Shown: positions 36,235 to 44,652 of the stretch, in pieces | How the letters are laid out: each line of letters begins with the position of its first letter | How positions within the stretch are numbered: the first letter of the stretch is position 1 | NCBI GenBank assembly: GCA_934646185.1 | Contig: CAKUEH010000003.1 | Span: forward strand, 62,001-126,000 | Direction: 5' to 3' | Length of the DNA: 64,000 nucleotides | Origin: an uncultured Oscillospiraceae bacterium | GTDB taxonomy: Bacteria > Bacillota > Clostridia > Oscillospirales > Oscillospiraceae | Position numbers and translations under genes: made by a program | The notes under the pieces: generated by a model | Told to the model about the DNA's origin: nothing | Seen by the model: only the letters and a program-made list of their open reading frames with translations | Database searches by the model: none

Positions 36235-36386
36235 ACTTTTCCCGCGAGATTTGTAACAGCCCAAAATTACGCACATCCAAAGGCTCCCCTGAAAGGGGAG
36301 CTGGCGCGGAGCGCCTGAGAGGTTGCGGCAGGCAAAAGCGAAAAGCAGAAGTCCAATGCGAATCCATATGCACTGCCAAATTCCAT

Positions 36387-36418
36387 TGTAGGGGCCGATG
36401 CCCACATCGGCCCCTACA
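36387..36418. repeat. Perfect 14-bp inverted repeat TGTAGGGGCCGATG
   Basis: TGTAGGGGCCGATG (36387-36400) and its exact complement (36405-36418) flank a CCCA loop. An imperfect copy lies at 35977-36003, and a half copy, CATCGGCCCCTACA, at 44277-44290 next to another repeat. It is a dispersed short palindromic repeat. Confidence 0.75.
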
Positions 36419-36480
36419 AGGCGCACCAAAGAGGCTCCCCTTCCCGCGCGGGGCGCGGCAAGAGGAGGCTTTAGACGGCG

Positions 36481-37587
36481 CTATGCAAGACAGCTTCGCA
36501 TGATCTTTGCGGTTTCGAAGATCTCCCGGTCTGTGTTGAACGCGGAGAGGCTGAAGCGGACTGTGCCGGTTTCGAGCGTTCCGGCGGACTCATGCGCGAG
36601 CGGCGCGCAGTGCAGTCCCGCGCGCACGCAGACGCCCTCGGATGCAAGCCGCGCGGCAAGCGTTTCGCAGTCCGTCCGCGCCGCGCACACGGAAAGCGTC
36701 CCGCTCTGCATTTCGCCCGTAAACAGCCGCAGCCCCGGAATATCCTCCAGCAAGGACGCGAGCAGCTTCCGCAAACGGATCTCATGCGCGAGCAGGCGCT
36801 GCGGCGTCTGCTGCCGCACAAATCGCAGCCCGGCGGCAAGCCCGCAGATGCCGCAGACGTTCTGCGTCCCGGCCTCGGCATGATCCGGCAGCTCCGGCGG
36901 CATATCCGGCAGGCGCGAGGCGCTGCCGCTGCCGCCCTCCAGAAGCGTCTCGGGCGTCCGGGCGCACAGGAGCAGTCCCGTCCCCTGCGGGCCGTAGAGC
37001 GCCTTGTGGCCTGGCATGCAGACGAAGTCCGCGCCGAGCGCTGTCAGGCGCACCGGCAGCAGCCCCGCCGACTGCGACGCGTCGAGCACGAACGGAACGC
37101 CGCGCGCGCGGCACATGGCCGCGATCCGCTCCACCGGCAGGATGTATCCGAACACATTGGACACATGGGTACACACGACGGCGCTCGTGTCCGGCGTGAC
37201 GGCGCGGTCAAAGGCGGCGAGCGTGTCCGCCGGGTCAAACAGCCGCCGTCCGGCGACGGCGATCTCCGCGCCGATATGGTGCAGCGGACGCAGGACCGCG
37301 TTGTGCTCAAAGCCGGAAATGACGGCGCGCCCGCCGGGCTTCACAAGCGTTTTGATCGCCAGATTCAGCGCGTGTGTGGCGTTCATGGTAAACACGACCT
37401 GCTCCGGCTGCGCGTCAAAGAGCGCCCCTGCCAGGCAGCGGCAGTCATAGACCGCGTCAGCCGCGCGCATGGCGGGCGCGTGCCCGCCGCGGCCGGGCGT
37501 CGCCATGCGGCGCATGGCGCTCTGCACCGCGAGGGCGGCTGCGGGCGGCTTCTGGAGCGTCGTGGCTCCGGCGTCAAGATAGATCAT
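36481..37587 (-). CDS. Cysteine desulfurase / selenocysteine lyase-like class V aminotransferase
   Basis: A 368-residue PLP enzyme. MIYLDAGATTLQKP is the family N-terminus; FTMNATHALNLAIKTL and SGFEHNAVLRPL bind PLP and substrate; MPGHKALYGPQGTGLLL contains the Schiff-base Lys near residue 195; VCVRAGLHCAPLAHE near the C-terminus carries the catalytic Cys that accepts the persulfide. It would remove sulfur (or selenium) from cysteine (selenocysteine) as a carrier-bound persulfide. The start at 37587 overlaps the upstream DUF3343 gene by four bases, so the small protein is a likely sulfur/selenium acceptor. A longer in-frame extension covers the DUF3343 gene out of frame and was rejected. Confidence 0.9.
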   Translation of the reverse strand: MIYLDAGATTLQKPPAAALAVQSAMRRMATPGRGGHAPAMRAADAVYDCRCLAGALFDAQPEQVVFTMNATHALNLAIKTLVKPGGRAVISGFEHNAVLRPLHHIGAEIAVAGRRLFDPADTLAAFDRAVTPDTSAVVCTHVSNVFGYILPVERIAAMCRARGVPFVLDASQSAGLLPVRLTALGADFVCMPGHKALYGPQGTGLLLCARTPETLLEGGSGSASRLPDMPPELPDHAEAGTQNVCGICGLAAGLRFVRQQTPQRLLAHEIRLRKLLASLLEDIPGLRLFTGEMQSGTLSVCAARTDCETLAARLASEGVCVRAGLHCAPLAHESAGTLETGTVRFSLSAFNTDREIFETAKIMRSCLA

Positions 37588-37838
37588 AGCTGCGCCTGCT
37601 CCAGAAAACCGTTCGGATTGACGCGGTAGGCCCCGGAAACGGGGCTGTTCCACGCGCGCAGGAGCTGCGCGGCATGCACGCCGTCGGCCCCCTCCACATA
37701 AACGCCCCACGTGCAGCCGAGGCTCGACACCTCCTGCGGTGCGCGGCGAAGCTGCGTCCACAGCCCCGCCTCATAGAGGATCCGCCTGCCGGACTGCGCC
37801 GCCGTCTGGCTGCGGAACGTAAAGAGATAGGAAAACAT
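37584..37838 (-). CDS. DUF3343 putative Se/S carrier-like protein
   Basis: An 84-residue protein (MFSYLFTFRSQTAAQSGRRI, LGCTWGVYVEGADG). DUF3343 proteins are annotated as putative selenium/sulfur carrier-like and are typically encoded beside class V cysteine desulfurases, as here with a four-base ATGA overlap. One Cys, in SLGCTWG around residue 42, could accept a persulfide, and a second conserved-looking region is RVNPNGF. The start follows GGGAGGAG. The role of receiving sulfur or selenium from the partner enzyme is inferred from context. Confidence 0.75.
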   Translation of the reverse strand: MFSYLFTFRSQTAAQSGRRILYEAGLWTQLRRAPQEVSSLGCTWGVYVEGADGVHAAQLLRAWNSPVSGAYRVNPNGFLEQAQL

Positions 37839-37932
37839 GATACTCTCCTCCCGCTCTATCGTATGCGCGGGCCGCGAGATCCGGCACGGTTCGGCAGGAT
37901 AATATTTATTCAGAAAAAATTCATAAATATTC

Positions 37933-37960
37933 TTGACATTTCTTTACCGCGCTGTATAAT
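37933..37960 (+). promoter_or_regulatory. Strong sigma-A promoter of the riboswitch-NhaC transcript
   Basis: A perfect TTGACA (37933-37938) and a perfect TATAAT (37955-37960) with a 16-base spacer. Transcription should begin near 37967, just before the riboswitch aptamer. Confidence 0.9.
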
Positions 37961-37969
37961 GAAATCCGT

Positions 37970-38136
37970 TATGAGAGAGGCTGCGGCTGACAGGAGTAGG
38001 GCACGTATCCGGCGGGAACCGGGCGTCTGAAAGGGAAAGCCGCCGAAGGGCCCGCGCCGTTCCCGCAGCGCCGGTACCTGGGACGCAGGAGAAGATCCTG
38101 CGGACTGTCACGGGTCTTCCGTGGAGAGCTGTCATG
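37970..38136 (+). ncRNA. Lysine riboswitch (L box) aptamer
   Basis: The conserved elements appear in order: AGAGGCTGCG at the 5' side with AGGAGTA a few bases later (the loop-E-like part), GAAAGGGAAAGCCGCCGAAG in the middle, and ACTGTCACGGG...GTGGAGAGCTGTCAT closing P1, very similar in layout to the Bacillus lysC L box. It starts right after a strong promoter and is followed by a perfect terminator hairpin and a transporter gene. On lysine binding it should end transcription early. The assignment is by motif reading, not by a covariance search. Confidence 0.88.
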
Positions 38137-38155
38137 CGCGAACATGCGATCAATG

Positions 38156-38192
38156 TGCGTCATGATGGAGGATCATGACGCATTTTATTTTT
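38156..38192 (+). terminator. Riboswitch-controlled intrinsic terminator
   Basis: TGCGTCATGAT (38156-38166) pairs perfectly with ATCATGACGCA (38172-38182) over a GGAGG loop, followed by TTTTATTTTT. It sits 20 bases after the aptamer and 15 bases before the ATG, the expected expression platform for shut-off by lysine. Confidence 0.9.
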
Positions 38193-38206
38193 AGGAAGTG
38201 GGATCC

Positions 38207-39835
38207 ATGAAAACCAAAGCATCCAAATCCAAAACGATTCTGACCAAGATCGTCGCGATCGTCATTCTGGCGCTGCTCGTCACTGCGGCGGTCAAGTGCG
38301 TAAACGGCGCGTCGCTGGCGAACACGGCATGGTCGCTGCTGCCGCCGGTCATCGCGATCGTGCTGGCGCTCATCACGAAGGAAGCCTACAGCGCGCTGTT
38401 CATCGGCGTTGTGGTCGGCGGTCTGTTCACGTGCGGCTTCACGCCCGTGGCGACGCTCGACACCATTCTGAATGACGGTCTGATCGCCGCGATCTCCGCC
38501 AACGCGGGCATTTTCCTGTTCCTCGTGCTGCTGGGCATCATCGTCGCGCTCGTCAACGCGGCGGGCGGCTCCGCCGCCTTCGGCCGCTGGGCCGAAACGC
38601 ACATCAAGACGCATGCGGGCGCGCAGCTGGCAACGTTTGTGCTCGGCATCCTGATTTTCATCGACGACTATTTCAACTGCCTGACTGTCGGCTCCGTCAT
38701 GCGCCCGGTCACGGACAGCCACAAGATCTCCCGCCCGAAGCTGGCGTACCTGATCGACGCCACTGCGGCTCCCGTGTGCATGATCGCGCCGATTTCATCC
38801 TGGGCCGCTGCTGTTTCCTCCACGGCGGAGGGACTCAACACCGGCATGAGCGGCATTGAGCTGTTCGTCAAGGCCATTCCCTATAACCTCTATTCCCTTC
38901 TGACCTTCGTGTTCATCCTCGCCATCGTCGCCATGAAGTTTGATTACGGCCCCATGCGCAAATATGAAGCAAAGGCCGCGAAGGGCGATCTGTCCGCGCT
39001 GGCGGAGCAGGCCGGAGAGTCGGCCAATCCCAACGGGCGCGTGATCGACCTCATTCTCCCGGTGCTGGTGCTGATTGTGACCTGCACGGTCGGCATGGTC
39101 TACGTCGGCGGCTTCTTCGGTGCCGACATGTCCGGCGATGCGTCGTTCGCGGGCGACTTTATCGGCGCCTTCGGCAATACGAACGCTTTCGTCGGCCTGC
39201 CGTGGGGCGGCATCATCGCGCTGGTGCTGACGGTCATTTATCTTGTCGCGCGCAAGGTGCTGTCGTTCAAGGAGGCCATGGCCTGCGTGCCCAAGGGCTT
39301 CATCGCCATGGTCCCGCCGATCATCATCCTGACGCTGGCTGTCTCTCTGAAGACCATGATTAACGCCCTCGGCGCGGATGTGTATGTCTACGATCTGATG
39401 TTCGCCGCGTCTGAGTGGCTGTACAGCATGCTGCCCGCGGTCATTTTCGTCGTGGCCTGCATTCTGGCCTTTGCCTCCGGCACGAGCTGGGGCACGTTCG
39501 GCATTCTGATCCCGATCGTCACCGCCGTCTTCCCCGCCGACAGCACGCTGCTCATCATCGGCATCTCCGCCTGCTGCGCAGGCGCTGTGTGCGGCGACCA
39601 CTGCTCCCCCATCTCCGACACGACCATCATGGCCTCCGCCGGCGCGCAGTGCGAGCATCTCGACCATGTGTCCACGCAGCTGCCCTATGCGATCACGGTC
39701 GCGGCCGTGAGCTTTATCGGCTTCATCGTCGCGGGCTTCGTGCAGAACGTGTTCGTCACGTGGCTCGTCAGCGCGGCGCTGCTGCTCGGCGTACTGCTGT
39801 TCCTGCGCGCGGCAGAGCGCAAAAAGGAAGCGTAA
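38207..39835 (+). CDS. NhaC-family Na+/H+ antiporter-like protein, probable lysine transporter
   Basis: A 542-residue membrane protein with about eleven to twelve helices. FIDDYFNCLTVGSVMRPVTD, IDATAAPVCMIAPISSWAAA and ACCAGAVCGDHCSPISDTTI are characteristic of the NhaC/ion-transporter family. A regulon role is indicated by the lysine riboswitch in its leader: NhaC-type proteins under L-box control have been proposed as lysine transporters (LysW). I therefore predict Na+-coupled lysine movement rather than pH homeostasis. The ATG at 38207 follows AGGAAG by eight bases; a GTG at 38198 is less likely. It is followed by a strong terminator. Confidence 0.88.
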   Translation: MKTKASKSKTILTKIVAIVILALLVTAAVKCVNGASLANTAWSLLPPVIAIVLALITKEAYSALFIGVVVGGLFTCGFTPVATLDTILNDGLIAAISANAGIFLFLVLLGIIVALVNAAGGSAAFGRWAETHIKTHAGAQLATFVLGILIFIDDYFNCLTVGSVMRPVTDSHKISRPKLAYLIDATAAPVCMIAPISSWAAAVSSTAEGLNTGMSGIELFVKAIPYNLYSLLTFVFILAIVAMKFDYGPMRKYEAKAAKGDLSALAEQAGESANPNGRVIDLILPVLVLIVTCTVGMVYVGGFFGADMSGDASFAGDFIGAFGNTNAFVGLPWGGIIALVLTVIYLVARKVLSFKEAMACVPKGFIAMVPPIIILTLAVSLKTMINALGADVYVYDLMFAASEWLYSMLPAVIFVVACILAFASGTSWGTFGILIPIVTAVFPADSTLLIIGISACCAGAVCGDHCSPISDTTIMASAGAQCEHLDHVSTQLPYAITVAAVSFIGFIVAGFVQNVFVTWLVSAALLLGVLLFLRAAERKKEA

Positions 39836-39849
39836 GTCAAATTTTACAC

Positions 39850-39881
39850 CCCCCTCCACCGCCGGTGGAGGGGGTATTTTT
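39850..39881 (+). terminator. Rho-independent terminator after the NhaC-type gene
   Basis: CCCCCTCCACC pairs with GGTGGAGGGGG (stem arms about 39850-39860 and 39864-39874) over a three-base loop, followed by TATTTTT, 15 bases after the stop. Confidence 0.9.
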
Positions 39882-39995
39882 CTGCCGCGGGGGCTTGTTT
39901 TGCAGACTCTTCCGGATATTGATAGATTCTGGTATTTCCGTATTTTTTGTGTGCAGAATCCCTGTCTTTTTCATGGAATACCGTGAATCTGATGA

Positions 39996-40024
39996 TTGAA
40001 AAACGAACGCGCATCCGATATAAT
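39996..40024 (+). promoter_or_regulatory. Promoter of the surface-protein gene
   Basis: TTGAAA (39996-40001), 17 bases, perfect TATAAT (40019-40024), about 74 bases before the start codon. Confidence 0.75.
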
Positions 40025-40097
40025 AAAGTAGAGTTTTTTGGACTTTTTCCGCCCCGGCTTTTCCGGAGGCGCTTTTGATAGAGGAGGAGCTCGCAGC

Positions 40098-43000
40098 ATG
40101 AAGTCTCTACCCGTGTTCGAAACGGACAGCCATCGCAGGGCGCGCAGGCGCAGACAGTGGTACCGGCTGGCGCTGGTCTGCCTTGCGGTTCTTGTCGCAG
40201 GCGCGACCGGCTATGCGCTCATTCATCCCGCCATCACCATGACGGGCACGGCGCATACGCATGACACGAGCTGCTACACGCAGGTCGTCTCCAAAACGGA
40301 GCAGGCGCTCTCCTGCACCTTCGCGCAGGCGCACGCCGAAGATACGGCCCGGATTCTCCATCTGCACGATCAGAATTGCTACGACGCCGCCGGTATGCTC
40401 GTCTGCCCGCTCGAAGAGGCTGAGGCGCACACGCATACGGAGGCGTGCTATGAGACGCCGGAGGCACATACGCACACGGAGGACTGCTATGCGCGGCAGC
40501 AGGGCGAGCTGATCTGCGGCGAAGCGGAAACGGAAACGCACCGGCACACGGACGACTGCCATGCATGGACAGAAACACTTGTCTGCGGTCTGGACGAGGG
40601 CGTGGCTGCCGAGCCCGTTTTGATCTGCGAAAGGCCGGAGCTCACGCCGCATGCGCATACCGAAACCTGCTATGGCGAAGACGGGACGCTGCTATGCGAG
40701 CTGCCGCAGATCCTGACGCATCAGCATGGCGAGGAATGCTTTGCGGCCGTTACCGTCCCGGCGGACACGCAGACGCTGACCTGCACGAACACAGACCCCG
40801 CGCACATTCACGACGCCCTGTGCTACGGTACCTGGGAGCTGACCTGCGGGCTGACGGAGGGCAGCGCGGAGCCCGGAGACGCCGAGGAGCCCCCGGCAGA
40901 GCCGGAGGCTCCGGAGGAAGCGGAAGACCCGGAAGATCAGGAAGAAACAAAGGAAGACCCGGAACAGCCCGAAGAACCCACGGCGGACACGCAGGACGCG
41001 GCAGACGAGGCAGATGAAGCGGCGGTTAAGACCTTCCGGCTCGGATATTACCGCATCTGCGACGGAAAGCCGTTGCTGATCAAAGAGGAAACGACCGAGC
41101 GGGCGACCGCCGCATTTGACGGATCGACCCGGTATTATGTCACGCCCACCGAACTGGACGAGGTCTATCGCGCGTTCGGCTTTGACAGTGCAAGCTATGC
41201 CGGCGAGCTGTTCTTCCCGCACACGGACAGCCGGGATGCCCGCGTGATCTGGGCAGACTGCGCCCCTGTATACGATGAAGACAGCAGAGAATGGCGGATC
41301 CCCCTGAGCGCGCAGGGTAAAAGCGACCACAGCTATGTCTATTATCTGCCTGCCAACAAGGAGGGCAGCGCAAGCTATTTTACCGGCAGCAAATCGCTGT
41401 CCGATCCAACGTTGCTTGCCGAAAATACGTTTTATACCATTACCGTGACCGCGCCGGAGGCGTCCGGCATTCAGACCGGCGTAGTACATGAGGTGCTGAC
41501 AGGCAGGGGGTTTATGATCGAGCTGCCTGACGTGGAGGGCTATGTCTGGAAGATCTCCAATCTCAGCACCGGCGAACCGCTCGAGCCGTCCAGCACCGTC
41601 CGGCAGGATCAGACGATCTCTTACGTTTTCGACACCGTCAGCTGCCCGATCCGGATCGCCGCCGTCAAAGACGGCAGCGAGGACCGTCTGGCGTGTACCA
41701 TCCGGTATACCGCCAACACGCTTGCCTCGAATCTCAGGGATCTCAGCTATATCGTAACAGTCGGCAAGCAGTATGTCATCACGGACGGAACTGTGGGCGG
41801 ACTGCCGTCGCTTGACGAGACGGTCGACCTCGCCCTGACCGAAACCCATACGCTGCGCGAACCGGACATAGATGCACTGAAGGCCGGCGAATCCAGCAAC
41901 GCCATTCAGGAAAAGGCCTTCTTCTATCGCTTTGCAGGCTGGCGCGTCAAGGGCAGCGAGGCTGTATTCCCGGCCGGTACGCCGGTACACGCCTCTGATC
42001 TGGCCGTGTATGAAAGCGACAGTGACCTCCTGGAACTGGAAGCTGTCTGGACGCCGTTTGACGCGCGGGAGAAGATCCCGACCGTCAACTTCTATGTCTG
42101 CCTGGCCTGCGAGATCATGGACAGCCGCGACAGCGGCGTTCAGGGAAACCCCATCGGAAAGTTCACAGAGTCCACGTTTGCTGCGAAGGTCCTCGGTACG
42201 GATACAAACACGAATGTTCAGGAGCTCTATGCACCGGTCACATCGGAGGGCTCCACCAACGCATATGCTGTTGACACGGAGCTGCGCGCACTCACGCAGA
42301 CGCCCTGCGACGACGGTATTACGCTCTCGGCGTTCCCGTCCGACGAGGAGGTTTTCGCCGCCATCCGTTCCAGCAGCCGCTCATATTCGATCACGATCGA
42401 CGGCAAAGAGATCCCGGCACAGAATCTGACTACGGAATATTTCAAGGTCCGCTGGTACGTTCTGAAATACCACGACACCGACGGCTGGCACATTGACGGC
42501 GTTCTGGTCGCCAAGCAGGCGCAGCTGCGCGTCACGAAATCCTTCCTCGGCGACGCAGATGCGATCGAACGGATCAAAGGCCAGACAGGCAACAGCGCCT
42601 ATCAGATCAAAATGAGCGGCGTCCACCCGTCCGGCGAGCAGGAGGTGGACGGCGGCACCTATTACCTGACGCTTGATCCAGCGACGAGGGAAGACGATCC
42701 TCACATCTTCGGGTATGACAACTACGACGAGGCCACCGACACCTACACCTGGATCGTGACGGGACGTATCGACGGAAAATACACATTCACGGAAGAAAAC
42801 TATCGGCCCACGTCCGGCAGCGACGCGCAGTGCGCGGCCTACTGCCGCGTGAGCGACGCTGACTGGCTGACCGGCAGTGCGGTGAACGACGTTTATATGG
42901 AGGCCTATCCGGAGGATCAGCCCCAAGATACCTACAAGACCGTCTCGTTCCGGAATTATTACCTCCAGCCCAAAACGCTGACGATCCATAAGATCGACGC

Positions 43001-44246
43001 CTTTACCAGTCTTCCGCTGGCTGGCGTGACGTTCACGCTCTCCCGTGCGGATCAGATGCCGCTGACGCTGTACCGCAAGCCGGGCACGAGCATGTATTCC
43101 TACATGACAAGCACCGACTATTCCGAGCGGGTCGAAAACGGGCAGATCGTGACTGATGCGAACGGCGACCTGTTCCTCTCGCTCGAAAAGGGCTTCTATG
43201 TGCTGGAGGAAGCATTCCCGACCGGCTATTCCGGCGCGGCACGCATCGAATTTACCGTTGACGATCAGTGCCGGATCACTTCGTACACTCCCCAAACGTC
43301 GGACATCACCGTCGCGAACGGCGGAGCGTCGATGATGATCCGCAACCAGTCCCATCTGCTCACAAGCGTCAAGGCCGTGAAGGACTGGGGCTCCACGCCG
43401 GAGGATCGTCGCGCGCCGGTCGTTGTGAAGCTGCTGTGCAACGGCGCGCCGCTCAGCGGACCGGAATATACGACGACGCTGAACAGCAACAACGGCTGGA
43501 CATACGAATGGCACGATCTGCCGCTGTTCACGGACGGGAAGCTGGCGGTCTATTCGCTGCATGAGGCCATGATCGGCAATACGACCTACGACAAGACTGC
43601 CGATTCCGATGGCTACGCAAATTATGAGGTCACATATGACGCCGCGCGATACAGCATAGACGGCAAAGACTACACAGCAAAGGCACACTGGACGGATGAA
43701 ACCGGCGTACATTATTACGCCAGGCATGTGCTGCTCACCGTCCACAACTGGCTCGACGGAAACAGCGGACAGATCCGGGTAACCAAGCAGTTCCAGAACG
43801 CCGCGGGCAGCACGGTCGGCCAGATTGAGGGTGCCTACACCTTCGGAGTTTACACGGAGGAAAACCCAGGCGGCGCTCCGCTGGCGACGGCCTCGATCGA
43901 ATACCGCAGCGGCGCGTCCATTCCGGCAGACGGCATCGTCCGGTTCGACGGACTCAAGATCGGCGGCACCTATTATGTCTATGAGCTGGACAGCAGCGGC
44001 AGGCCCATCGCGAACGGCAGCACCGCAGTCATCGGCGGCAAGCCGTTTCTGGTGTCCGGCAGCGGCATGGCGGTCACGCTCGGCAAGGATGCGCCGACCG
44101 GCGCAGTCACAGTCACAAACTGCGTCGCGTATCCGGCGCTTCCCATGACCGGCGGCGCGGGCCCGGAGCCGTTCCTGCTCGCAGGCGGCCTTCTGAGCGC
44201 GTGCGCGGCAGGCGCGCTTGCACTGCGCAGGCGCAGAAAACATTGA
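40098..44246 (+). CDS. Large LPMTG-anchored surface protein with His/Cys repeats and Cna-B-like domains
   Basis: About 1382 residues. A signal-anchor (residues 24-46) is followed by about eight repeats of the type HxHxxxCY...C (AHTHDTSCYTQ, EAHTHTEACYE, EAHTHTEDCYA, TPHAHTETCYG, AHIHDALCYG; roughly residues 50-250), then an acidic Glu/Pro linker (about 260-330), a long beta-rich part, and at least three Cna-B/SpaA-like domains (TIHKIDAFTSLPLAGVTFTL; VKAVKDWGSTPEDRRAPVVV; IRVTKQFQNAAGSTVGQIEG). It ends in LPMTGG near residue 1349, a hydrophobic helix and RRRRKH, a sortase signal. ATG 40098 follows GAGGAGGAG. No sortase is encoded nearby. Adhesin or metal-binding roles are inference. Confidence 0.88.
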   Translation: MKSLPVFETDSHRRARRRRQWYRLALVCLAVLVAGATGYALIHPAITMTGTAHTHDTSCYTQVVSKTEQALSCTFAQAHAEDTARILHLHDQNCYDAAGMLVCPLEEAEAHTHTEACYETPEAHTHTEDCYARQQGELICGEAETETHRHTDDCHAWTETLVCGLDEGVAAEPVLICERPELTPHAHTETCYGEDGTLLCELPQILTHQHGEECFAAVTVPADTQTLTCTNTDPAHIHDALCYGTWELTCGLTEGSAEPGDAEEPPAEPEAPEEAEDPEDQEETKEDPEQPEEPTADTQDAADEADEAAVKTFRLGYYRICDGKPLLIKEETTERATAAFDGSTRYYVTPTELDEVYRAFGFDSASYAGELFFPHTDSRDARVIWADCAPVYDEDSREWRIPLSAQGKSDHSYVYYLPANKEGSASYFTGSKSLSDPTLLAENTFYTITVTAPEASGIQTGVVHEVLTGRGFMIELPDVEGYVWKISNLSTGEPLEPSSTVRQDQTISYVFDTVSCPIRIAAVKDGSEDRLACTIRYTANTLASNLRDLSYIVTVGKQYVITDGTVGGLPSLDETVDLALTETHTLREPDIDALKAGESSNAIQEKAFFYRFAGWRVKGSEAVFPAGTPVHASDLAVYESDSDLLELEAVWTPFDAREKIPTVNFYVCLACEIMDSRDSGVQGNPIGKFTESTFAAKVLGTDTNTNVQELYAPVTSEGSTNAYAVDTELRALTQTPCDDGITLSAFPSDEEVFAAIRSSSRSYSITIDGKEIPAQNLTTEYFKVRWYVLKYHDTDGWHIDGVLVAKQAQLRVTKSFLGDADAIERIKGQTGNSAYQIKMSGVHPSGEQEVDGGTYYLTLDPATREDDPHIFGYDNYDEATDTYTWIVTGRIDGKYTFTEENYRPTSGSDAQCAAYCRVSDADWLTGSAVNDVYMEAYPEDQPQDTYKTVSFRNYYLQPKTLTIHKIDAFTSLPLAGVTFTLSRADQMPLTLYRKPGTSMYSYMTSTDYSERVENGQIVTDANGDLFLSLEKGFYVLEEAFPTGYSGAARIEFTVDDQCRITSYTPQTSDITVANGGASMMIRNQSHLLTSVKAVKDWGSTPEDRRAPVVVKLLCNGAPLSGPEYTTTLNSNNGWTYEWHDLPLFTDGKLAVYSLHEAMIGNTTYDKTADSDGYANYEVTYDAARYSIDGKDYTAKAHWTDETGVHYYARHVLLTVHNWLDGNSGQIRVTKQFQNAAGSTVGQIEGAYTFGVYTEENPGGAPLATASIEYRSGASIPADGIVRFDGLKIGGTYYVYELDSSGRPIANGSTAVIGGKPFLVSGSGMAVTLGKDAPTGAVTVTNCVAYPALPMTGGAGPEPFLLAGGLLSACAAGALALRRRRKH

Positions 44247-44290
44247 TTTTCGGAAATTCACTGCAAAATCGCATGCATCGGCCCCTACAA

Positions 44291-44450
44291 AGGCTCCCCT
44301 TGGGCTCAAGGGGAGCTGGCGCGGAGCGTCTGAGGGGATTCGAACGCTGCAAATTTCAGAGCACTCCGAAATCTGCCGCAAATCCCCTCCGTCATTTTCT
44401 TCGAAAATGCCACCTCCCCTTACCGCGCGCAGCGCGGCAAGGGGAGGCTT
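44291..44450. repeat. 160-bp dispersed repeat with hairpins at both ends, copy 1
   Basis: The left end folds as CTCCCCTTGGGCTCAAGGGGAG, the right end as CCTCCCC...GGGGAGG around a GC-rich centre, and the middle contains AAATCCCCTCCGTCATTTTC. A homologous full copy is at 50010-50171 and a right-arm fragment at 36431-36470. It follows the half palindrome CATCGGCCCCTACA. Noncoding; possibly an ancient MITE. Confidence 0.8.
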
Positions 44451-44492
44451 TTGTACATGTATATACGCGGAGAATCCCCTTTGTCCCCCCTT

Positions 44493-44521
44493 CCGGGCGG
44501 CTTTTGCCGCCCGGTTTTTTT
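44493..44521 (+). terminator. Rho-independent terminator upstream of pstS
   Basis: CCGGGCGGC (44493-44501) and GCCGCCCGG (44506-44514) with a TTTT loop, followed by seven T residues. It ends the surface-protein transcript beyond the repeat and isolates the pst operon. Confidence 0.9.
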
Positions 44522-44548
44522 GCGCGATTTAACATTGCGGCGGAAAAT

Positions 44549-44588
44549 TTGACCGAAGTTTTACCGGATCGTGCTTTCGGATTTTAGA
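44549..44588 (+). promoter_or_regulatory. Possible Pho-box-like promoter of the pst operon
   Basis: TTGACC (44549) and TTTACC (44560) are 11 bases apart, the period of PhoP direct repeats (TTAACA-like), with another TTAACA at 44529. TTTACC and TTTAGA (44583-44588) with 17 bases between could be -35 and -10. The match is weak. Confidence 0.35.
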
Positions 44589-44652
44589 CGGCGGCAGTAT
44601 TCTTTTGACCGTAGACGAGATGTCAAACAAATCAAAAAAGGAGATCATCAAG

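Larger units (their letters stand above)
35691..36480. repeat. 790-bp intergenic repeat island without genes
   Basis: No credible coding sequence is seen. The gap is built from dispersed repeats: a GGCTCCCC...GCGCCTGAGAGG unit (35816-35910, with an extra CCCCCTATCAGGGGG-type hairpin), a shorter copy (36281-36322), two CCGATG/CATCGG repeats (35977-36003 and 36387-36418), C- and G-runs around 36165-36190, a strong hairpin (36208-36234) and a partial copy of the right arm of the 160-bp element (36431-36470). The CdaA-cluster promoter must lie near 35700-35760 but no convincing box was found. Confidence 0.75.

Noticed and set aside
36481..37761. A longer desulfurase start upstream of 37587
   Set aside because: The extension runs in another frame over the DUF3343 gene; the ATG at 37587 gives the canonical MIYLDAGATT start and the usual ATGA overlap.
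44605..44652. Earlier PstS starts at 44605-44652
   Set aside because: They add a hydrophilic tail before the signal peptide; the ATG at 44653 has a correctly placed AAGGAG and a normal lipoprotein N-terminus.
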